A DNA stretch of 22,543 nucleotides from Stramenopiles sp. TOSAG23-2. Its lineage: Eukaryota > Sar. Position numbers and translations under genes: made by a program. How positions within the stretch are numbered: the first letter of the stretch is position 1; the number at the start of each line of letters is the position of its first letter. The stretch lies in contig LT649510.1 in the NCBI GenBank assembly GCA_900128395.1, forward strand, positions 1 through 22,543, read 5' to 3'. Positions 16,956 through 22,543 of this stretch are shown piece after piece. The notes beneath the pieces are model-generated. The model was not told the DNA's origin and did not search any database. It saw only the letters and a program-made list of their open reading frames with translations.

Positions 16956-17696
16956 TTATAACTCTTCTTTCTTTGTTGCTTCAGCTTCTTCTTGCAATAA
17001 TTTCAATTCCAACGCTTTTTTTTGCTTTTCAACCTGTTCAACAACATGAGTATGGAATTCTGGATGCATTAAACGTTTATTATGCAATATATCTAACAAA
17101 TCTTTCTTGTTTTTTGTACCTTTGATCAATAAATCAATGCCAGGCTGATCAATTAAAAATCGTATTACCTTTTCATGTTCTTTTTCAAGATGTCCATGAT
17201 GTAATTCAACAGCTGCCATCATAATTGCAGAATATCCAAATCGATGATCAACTTCATTTAAGTTTGCACCATTCTTGACTAATAATTTCACAAATTCCAA
17301 CCTTCCTTGATGTGCTGCTGCGATCAATGGGGTACGGCCTTCCATAGTTTTCACGTTAACTTTCGCTCCTTTTGAAATCAAATATTCTCCAACTTCATGA
17401 TGGCCATGATGTGCTGCATGTTTAATCACATGATGATCCCATTGATCTGCATGGTTCACATCTTTCCCTAATGTTTCAACATGATGTTTAACGTGATGTA
17501 AGTGAGTACACTTTATATGCCCATCGCTATTATATGCATGATGTGAACAATTTTCATTTGCCGTAAATCGATGTGGTTTTATATTTTTAACTGCTTTTAT
17601 TAAATCTGCATCGCCACGTACGATATTATAACATAAAAATGTAAACGTACCAATAGCGAAAATTGTTGTCAATATTAATATCTTATTATTCTTCAT
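16956..17696 (-). CDS. ER-lumen-type ankyrin-repeat protein (signal peptide + KEEL)
   Basis: The protein has 246 residues. The N-terminus (NKILILTTIFAIGTFTFLCY) is a signal peptide or signal anchor. A His-rich stretch follows (about 51-100, with HHVKHH and HHGHHE). Ankyrin repeats lie at about 86-118, 119-151 (GRTPLIAAAHQGRLEFVKLL) and 152-190, the last irregular. The C-terminus is a charged helix ending KKEEL. KEEL is an accepted variant of the KDEL/HDEL retrieval signal, used for example by ERp72, so entry plus retrieval predicts residence in the ER lumen. Ankyrin repeats are nearly always cytosolic or nuclear, which makes this combination unusual. The His clusters might bind metal. If the N-terminus is an uncleaved anchor with the C-terminus in the lumen, the conclusion is the same. 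Transcribed divergently from DHAD. Confidence 0.75.
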   Translation of the reverse strand: MKNNKILILTTIFAIGTFTFLCYNIVRGDADLIKAVKNIKPHRFTANENCSHHAYNSDGHIKCTHLHHVKHHVETLGKDVNHADQWDHHVIKHAAHHGHHEVGEYLISKGAKVNVKTMEGRTPLIAAAHQGRLEFVKLLVKNGANLNEVDHRFGYSAIMMAAVELHHGHLEKEHEKVIRFLIDQPGIDLLIKGTKNKKDLLDILHNKRLMHPEFHTHVVEQVEKQKKALELKLLQEEAEATKKEEL

Positions 17697-18150
17697 TTTT
17701 ATTATTTTTATTGTTGTTCAATATAAATCTCTCTCTCTATATATATTACATCAATATAATTTCTAAATCACTATATATATATATACACATTAACACATGT
17801 GACATGTGTGTTTATTAGTCAAAAACAGCAACAAAATTAAAAAAATTAACCAGGTTTCTTTTTGGTTGCTATAGCTATTTCCATCATGTAAAATTACCAT
17901 GAACACAGCAGCGGTGAATAATACTTTGGTGCCCATCATTTACAACATATGTTGCATATGCATATCCACAGATAGAAAGAGAAAACAGATAGAAAGAGAA
18001 AACAGATGGAACATATACATATAGATACAAATACATGTCAAAATATTAAAGCACATATCCACAGATAGAAAGAGAAAACAGATAGAAAGAGAAAACAGAT
18101 GGAACATATACATATAGATACAAATACATGTCAAAATATTAAAGCAAAAG
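17697..18150. promoter_or_regulatory. Divergent spacer between ankyrin and DHAD genes
   Basis: The promoters of both genes should lie here. The right part (17961-18146) is a 93-bp tandem duplication in the DHAD leader, itself containing two copies of GATAGAAAGAGAAAACA. No other gene is seen. Confidence 0.45.
17961..18146. repeat. Direct tandem duplication, period 93
   Basis: 17961-18053 and 18054-18146 match, ending four bases before the DHAD ATG. Each contains an 18-bp sub-repeat (AGATAGAAAGAGAAAACAG type). Confidence 0.92.
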
Positions 18151-20387
18151 ATGCAGTCTATCGTCAAACAATTTCTATCATATCGTTACCACCACCCACG
18201 TCGTTTATTTTCAACAAATGTAGTGACGGATGTACAATTACAATCACTCAAAGAACGATCTAAACGTCTAACTGGTGATATCAAAGACAAATCATCTATT
18301 GTAAAAACCACAGGAGCTCGCGCAAATTTACGTGCAGCTGGATGGGACGATGAAGACATGTTAAAACCTGTTATCGCTGTTGGTGTACCATATTCCAATG
18401 CTTTGCCCTGTAATAATCATTTATTAGAGCTATCTGACATTGTATGTAAAACTATTGAAAAAGAAGGAGGTAAGACCGTGTATGCAGGGACACCAGTCAT
18501 CAGCGATGGCGAGACGAATGGTAGCGATGGAATGCGATATAGCTTACCGTCAAGAGAAATAATTGCAGACTCAATTGAATTAATGTATGAAGGTTATATG
18601 TGCGATGCCATGGTAACAATATCTGGATGTGATAAAACTGTCCCGGGGACTTTAATGCCTTTGCCACGCACAAATGCTTTTGGGTTAACTATTTATGGTG
18701 GTACTGCTATGCCAGGACAATGTGACGGGTGTTATAATACGCATGGTGGCACAGGTTTAGATGGCAAAGATTTAATGGAAGCTATTGGTGCGTTTGAAAC
18801 AGGTCGGATGACGCAAGATACGATTGATAAAATAGAAAGATATGCATTGCCTGGAAGTGGCACATGTAGCGCTATGTTCACAGCAAATACAATGAGCAGT
18901 GCCATTGAAGCAATGGGTATGTCATTGCCAATGTCTGCATCAAGACCAGCATTGGCAAAATCAAAACGAGAAGAATGTGAAGAAGCAGTCCATGCATTAT
19001 TTAATTTAATGCGTTTAAATATTAAACCAAAAGATATAATGATAAAGGAAAATTTTGAAAACGCAATAACAGTCGCTTACGCATTAGGCGGGTCAACAAA
19101 TTTATTTTTACACTTATTAGCATTGGCACATGAAGCTGATATTGATTTGTCAGTACATGATTTTCAACGAATTGGAGAGAAAGTACCATTGATAGGCAAT
19201 TTATCCCCACATGGTGCATATCATATGTCGGATTTAAATGACATAGGTGGAGTTCCATTGGTTATGAAAGAACTTTCTCGCGGTGGGTTTTTACATGAAG
19301 ATGTATTAACTGTGACAGGAAAAACTGTAAGAGAAAATTTAGAAGATGTGCCAAGTTTAACAGATATACCAGTACAAGAAGTTTTAAAATCATTGGAAAA
19401 GCCATATGCAAAACCTGGCAACCATATTGGAGTGTTGACTGGTAATTTAGCAAGTGAAAGCGCTGTTATGAAATTATCAGGGAAAGACATTCCACTATTT
19501 GAAGGCCCAGCAGTCGTTTTTGATACAGAATTTTTAGCTTATGAAGCAATTGTGAATGGTGACATTAAAGCTGGGGATGTTTGTGAAAGCGCTGTTATGA
19601 AATTATCAGGGAAAGACATTCCACTATTTGAAGGCCCAGCAGTCGTTTTTGATACAGAATTTTTAGCTTATGAAGCAATTGTGAATGGTGACATTAAAGC
19701 TGGGGATGTTTTGATTATTCGATACGAAGGTCCAAAAGGAAGTCCTGGTATGCCAGAAATGTTAAGTCCAGGTGCTGCGTTAGTTGGTGCTGGTCTAGGG
19801 AAAGATGTTGCCCTAGTAACTGATGGTCGTTTTAGTGGTGCAAGTCATAGAGTGAAAGCGCTGTTATGAAATTATCAGGGAAAGACATTCCACTATTTGA
19901 AGGCCCGGCAGTCGTTTTTGATACAGAATTTTTAGCTTATGAAGCAATTGTGAATGGTGAAATTAAAGCTGGGGATGTTTTGATTATTCGATACGAAGGC
20001 CCAAAAGGAAGTCCCGGTATGCCAGAAATGTTAAGTCCAGGTGCTGCGTTAGTTGGTGCTGGTTTAGGGAAAGATGTTGCCCTAGTAACTGATGGTCGTT
20101 TTAGTGGTGCAAGTCATGGCATTATGATTGGCCATGTTTCTCCTGAAGCATATGCTGGTGGCAATTTGGCAGTAGTTGAAACTGGAGATATGGTACGGAT
20201 AAGCATGAAAGAGAAATCAATTAATGTGTTAGTAGATGATGATGTATTACAAAAACGAATAGAAGAATGGAAAGGCCCACCACAGAAGGATCGAGAAGAA
20301 AGGATGAATGGTTATTTATTAAAGTATAGAAGGTTAGTCAGTAGTGCCCATGTTGGTGCAATTACCAGTGCAATTTCTGAAAAGTAA
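18151..20387 (+). CDS. Dihydroxy-acid dehydratase, mitochondrial, broken by duplications
   Basis: DHAD removes water from 2,3-dihydroxy-isovalerate (or the methylvalerate) in valine and isoleucine synthesis. The N-terminus ([20 protein letters not shown], then ST) looks like a mitochondrial presequence. The Fe-S Cys are visible: ALPCNNH (Cys87), SGCDKTVPG (Cys160) and [15 protein letters not shown] (Cys239). The C-terminal [19 protein letters not shown] carries the catalytic Ser. The frame from 18151 has a 129-bp in-frame duplication (43 codons at 19454 and 19583). A further 269-bp duplication then shifts the frame (19583-19851 and 19852-20120), ending at 19869; the C-terminus continues in another frame from 19866 to 20387. 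Removing both extra copies gives 612 residues, the normal eukaryotic length. The gene is therefore probably intact in the organism. A phosphogluconate dehydratase is less likely given the presequence and length. Confidence 0.92.
19454..19711. repeat. Direct in-frame tandem duplication, period 129
   Basis: 19454-19582 and 19583-19711 are near-identical 43-codon units in the DHAD gene ([17 protein letters not shown] and onward). Confidence 0.93.
19583..20120. repeat. Direct tandem duplication, period 269
   Basis: 19583-19851 is repeated at 19852-20120 with about five substitutions, mostly silent (for example GGTCCA/GGCCCA and CTA/TTA) plus one Asp/Glu change. Silent differences between adjacent copies look like two alleles. 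Confidence 0.93.
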
Positions 20388-20860
20388 GCGCAAGATTAAA
20401 ATACACACACCGCGTCGTCTAATACGTGGGCTTCCTGTTCTTTATTGAAGAAATTTGAAACCACATCATGATCCAAACGTATGCATATTATATATATATA
20501 TATATATATATATGATTCGTATATGAGAGTGTGTTGTGTGTTTAATTTTTTTACGTTTTTAAAATATTACGCTTTTCCGCTTTTCGTGTATCATATACGA
20601 ACTTCGTACGTATTTTGATTAATTATAAATAAAGTTTTATTACGAAGTATATATCAAAAAAATATTATGATTTTTTTAACACAATATTATTGGGAGTGAG
20701 ATAAATTATTTTTTTACAACCTCGCACTAATTTTATATAATTAAGTTTAATTAATAATTTATTTTATATTTTTATACGTATATACTCGTATATTTTTTTT
20801 TATTTTTTTTAAAAACATAATACACGGAGTATTAATAAAATACTCTCTCCGATAATGCAT
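20388..20860. other. Convergent spacer, very A+T-rich
   Basis: This spacer lies between DHAD (+) and the EF-hand gene (-). It holds a (TA)n run at about 20490-20512, the hyphenated palindrome TACGA-ACT-TCGTA at 20596-20608 and T runs. No gene is seen. Confidence 0.5.
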
Positions 20861-21629
20861 TTAGGCGGCATGAAGAGCTATTTTTTTATATTGTAGTGCA
20901 AAGTTTGTCATGTAATATCTTGATACTGCACTAGCATCTACCAATCCATCTTCGCCTTTGAACGCGGCAAATACTTTGCTGGTTATACTACCAGTATTTG
21001 CCCAAAATTTGTGGAACTCTTCTTCATTCATTCTCTTATCACCCATACCACCGAAAGCTTTAGCAGCACGTTTTGCCAAATCTTCAGATACTTTAGGGAG
21101 CAACTGAGTATAAATCATATTCATTAATTCAGTTTTTGTAATCGTGTTGTCCTTATTTTTATTTGCTGCATTTAAAAGCCTTTGCAGCTGTGCTAATAAC
21201 TTAGCTTGGTAATTGCTTTTAACTGTAACTGATTTTATTTCAGATTGTGTAATATTACCATCTTTATTATGGTCGAATTTCGCTCGCAAAGTTTCCCATA
21301 ATTCATGAGATACCTTGTAATGTATTCATATGCCATTTTGCGTCATTACTTGATAATTTTACAACAACATCTGTTTCGCTTGTACATTCTGCTTTAGCAT
21401 TTGCTACCAATTCATTTTGTTCCATATCAGATCGTTTCCTATGTTCTTTAATGTAATCAAGTAAAAATTTCATTGGAGAATCATGTTTACTAGGATCGAA
21501 TTTTGGAAATACATTTAATCCATTTGATAATAATTCCTCCATCGATTCAGCTGATCGTCGTATGTTTGCACTATGTACATTGTTGAACGTACATGCAACT
21601 ATTAATAATATCAATAAAACTACTTTCAT
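20861..21629 (-). CDS. Secreted EF-hand protein with one-base frame break
   Basis: The ATG at 21629 begins a signal peptide (MKVVLLILLIVACTFNNVHS, then AN). The frame stops at 21303, but the neighbouring minus frame goes on to 20861 with WETLRAKFDHNKDGNITQSE. The two halves join if one base is dropped around 21300-21312, giving 255 residues. The first calcium loop is canonical (DHNKDGNITQSE, Asp1, Asn3, Asp5, Gly6, Glu12). A second is weaker (NKNKDNTITKTE) and a third is degenerate near FKGEDGLVDAS. Hence a secretory calcium-binding protein, possibly CREC-like, but without an HDEL tail (it ends LHAA). The break could be a sequencing indel, or less likely a short intron. Its leader contains a 54-bp tandem duplication (21646-21753). 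Confidence 0.75.
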
Positions 21630-21645
21630 CGTTTCTTTGTTATTT

Positions 21646-21753
21646 CTTCAAACAATCTTCCTTCGTTCGTTTCTATTGATTTGTTTGTTGACTTGTTGTC
21701 TTCAAACAATCTTCCTTTGTCTGTTTCTATTATTACTGCCATATGGCCCTCCT
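21646..21753. repeat. Imperfect tandem duplication, period 54
   Basis: CTTCAAACAATCTTCCTT at 21646 recurs at 21700; the first 35 bases of each unit match with a few changes, then they diverge. It lies in the leader of the EF-hand gene. Confidence 0.75.
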
Positions 21754-21834
21754 TTTTTATGAATACCAAAAACGACAATCGATTCCTCCTCGTTTTTAGG
21801 GCTCTTCATGCTATGATCATGCTAGCCAGCTAGA

Positions 21835-21921
21835 TAGGCCACGTCTATGCATATGTTCCAATCCTTTTAACAACTGATAAATGTAAATTTTAATCAATTG
21901 AGGGGATAAATAATGTCGTCT
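21835..21921 (-). pseudogene. Protein kinase fragment (MAPK/CDK-type, subdomain VIa)
   Basis: An open minus-strand frame (21921 to a TGA at 21817) reads LSPQLIKIYIYQLLKGLEHM then HRRG. This is the helix just before the HRD catalytic loop in CMGC kinases (MAPK, RCK and CDK groups have x-YQLL-x-GL-x-x-x-H). The HRDxKPEN that must follow is absent: after RRGL the frame continues SSWLA and stops. No ATP-binding part is seen nearby. It is a short isolated piece, either an exon of an unseen gene or a remnant. It overlaps, in another frame, the end of the EF-hand fragment next to it. Confidence 0.6.
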
Positions 21922-22015
21922 TCAAATCAATGGACCCACCACCATCAAGATCCACAAGATTAAATATTTCACGGAATTCCGCTACTTCCTCCGGTGTTGC
22001 ATCTGTACCTTCCAT
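21890..22015 (-). pseudogene. EF-hand fragment (calmodulin/centrin-like first exon)
   Basis: The ATG at 22015 starts MEGTDATPEEVAEFREIFNL, then VDLDGGGSIDLKT: the entering helix and most of a calcium loop (Asp1, Asp3, Gly6, Ile8) of the calmodulin/centrin type. The Glu expected at loop position 12 is replaced (Thr), and the frame then leaves the family and stops at 21890. No further EF-hand follows. The break falls at about 21920, where kinase-like sequence begins in another frame. It is either a first exon followed by an unseen splice site or a chimeric junction. Confidence 0.6.
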
Positions 22016-22113
22016 TTTTATTTTCTTTCAGTTTGTCTGTGTTTTGTTTATTGTTATTCGTACTGTACTATATTATATATATAATTACTACATCTGTTGT
22101 TATATATCATCAG

Positions 22114-22543
22114 GTATTTCTTCTTCTATATATATTCATATAACATGTGTACAACTGAATTGGTGTGTGGAAAATACAACAACCAACGGTCAAGGTAAGT
22201 AATGCTATTAACCTGTTAATTAGTGGTAAGTGCCTGCTAAATATACAAAAAAATAAATATATAAAATAATTTCAAGAAATAATAATTAATGTCGATCAGG
22301 AAAAGTTCAACCAGAAGAAGTATTGGAAATGACATCAAGTCCTTTAGTAAATATAAAGGCAAACCTGAAAGAAGAAGAAGAGCAATTAATGTTGATTAGG
22401 AAATGTTCAACCAGAATAAGTATTGGAAATGATATCAAGTCCTGTAGTAGATATAAAGGCAAACATGAAAGAAGAAGAAGAGCAATTGATGTTGATCAGG
22501 AAAAGTTCAACAGAAGAAGTATTGGAAATGTCATCAAGTCCTT
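22114..22543 (+). CDS. Spliced gene fragment leading into a 100-bp tandem repeat
   Basis: An exon ending AACGGTCAAG at 22194 is followed by a textbook donor GTAAGT. The acceptor is GATCAG at 22294-22299, so the intron (22195-22299) is 105 nt. Spliced in the frame VENTTTNGQG, the gene continues GKVQPEEVLEMTSSPLVNIK and stays open to the end of the window through three 100-bp repeats. Alternatively the ATG at 22145 uses another frame, gives RKSSTRRSIGNDIKSFSKYK and stops at a TAG in the second repeat. I cannot decide between them. The 5' end is unclear; a possible acceptor is CATCAG at 22108-22113. No domain is recognised. Confidence 0.45.
22287..22543 (+). repeat. 100-bp tandem repeat array (at least 2.5 units)
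   Basis: Units start at 22287, 22387 and 22487, each about 90% alike, with the last cut by the window end and carrying a one-base deletion. The unit contains GTTGATCAGGAAAAGTTCAA and AGAAGAAGTATTGGAAATG. The first unit includes the intron's 3' splice site. Confidence 0.85.

Noticed and set aside
22287-22543. CRISPR-like array
   Set aside because: Units are contiguous 100-bp tandem repeats without unique spacers, in eukaryotic DNA.
1-22543. Alternative genetic code (ciliate type)
   Set aside because: TAA, TAG and TGA all end well-defined genes, and no long gene has in-frame stops apart from those caused by duplications or indels.
1-22543. tRNA or rRNA genes
   Set aside because: No cloverleaf with a GGTTCGAATCC-type arm was seen by eye; TTCGAATC near 3378 is inside the MORN-RRM coding frame.

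Overview
The window is strongly A+T-rich nuclear DNA of a microbial eukaryote (a protist or alga). Supporting signs are a TAF12-like histone-fold protein, MORN, RRM, IQ, ankyrin and EF-hand proteins, signal peptides, a C-terminal KEEL, a dihydroxy-acid dehydratase with a mitochondrial-type presequence, and at least one GTAAGT...CAG intron candidate. TAA, TAG and TGA all act as stops, so the code looks standard. The presence of DHAD (branched-chain amino-acid synthesis) argues against an animal. I cannot name the lineage. Most genes look intron-poor and closely packed on both strands.

Layout: 1-731 (-) is a Lys/Glu-rich protein running off the left edge. 1343-1984 (+) is a His/Gln/Asn-rich protein. 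2313-4516 (-) holds a MORN-RRM protein whose 3' end overlaps a TAF12-like gene. 5705-7059 is a confused stretch of frame-broken coding pieces. 7104-8000 is a foldback DNA element with 271-bp terminal inverted repeats and a 13-bp flanking direct repeat, like a non-autonomous Mutator-like element. 8213-9789 has an IQ-motif coiled-coil gene, a convergent small membrane protein and an Asn-rich protein. 11649-11950 is an orphan exon-like frame. 12316-12849 (-) is a C2HC zinc-finger protein.

From 10086 to 21629 the window is rich in secretory-pathway genes. They are a 249-aa Cys-containing secreted protein, a secreted class I methyltransferase, a glycosylatable charged secreted protein, an ER-lumen-type ankyrin protein ending in KEEL, and a secreted EF-hand protein. 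DHAD (18151-20387) lies among them. The right end (21830-22543) carries fragments of an EF-hand protein and a MAPK/CDK-type kinase fused without a proper exon structure, then an intron and a 100-bp tandem repeat.

The dominant oddity is about sixteen head-to-tail local duplications (periods about 54-270 bp, copies nearly identical). At least four break genes: the 5705 gene, the methyltransferase, the 273-aa secreted protein and DHAD. In each of these, removing the extra copy restores one frame of plausible family length. This points to assembly artefacts (unmerged alleles or contig ends) or very young tandem duplications, and it should temper reading of any 'pseudogene' here. No complete new multi-gene system is evident. 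The most unusual biology is the ER-lumen ankyrin protein, the MORN-RRM fusion, the foldback element, and a recurring TACGA-N-TCGTA palindrome in convergent spacers.
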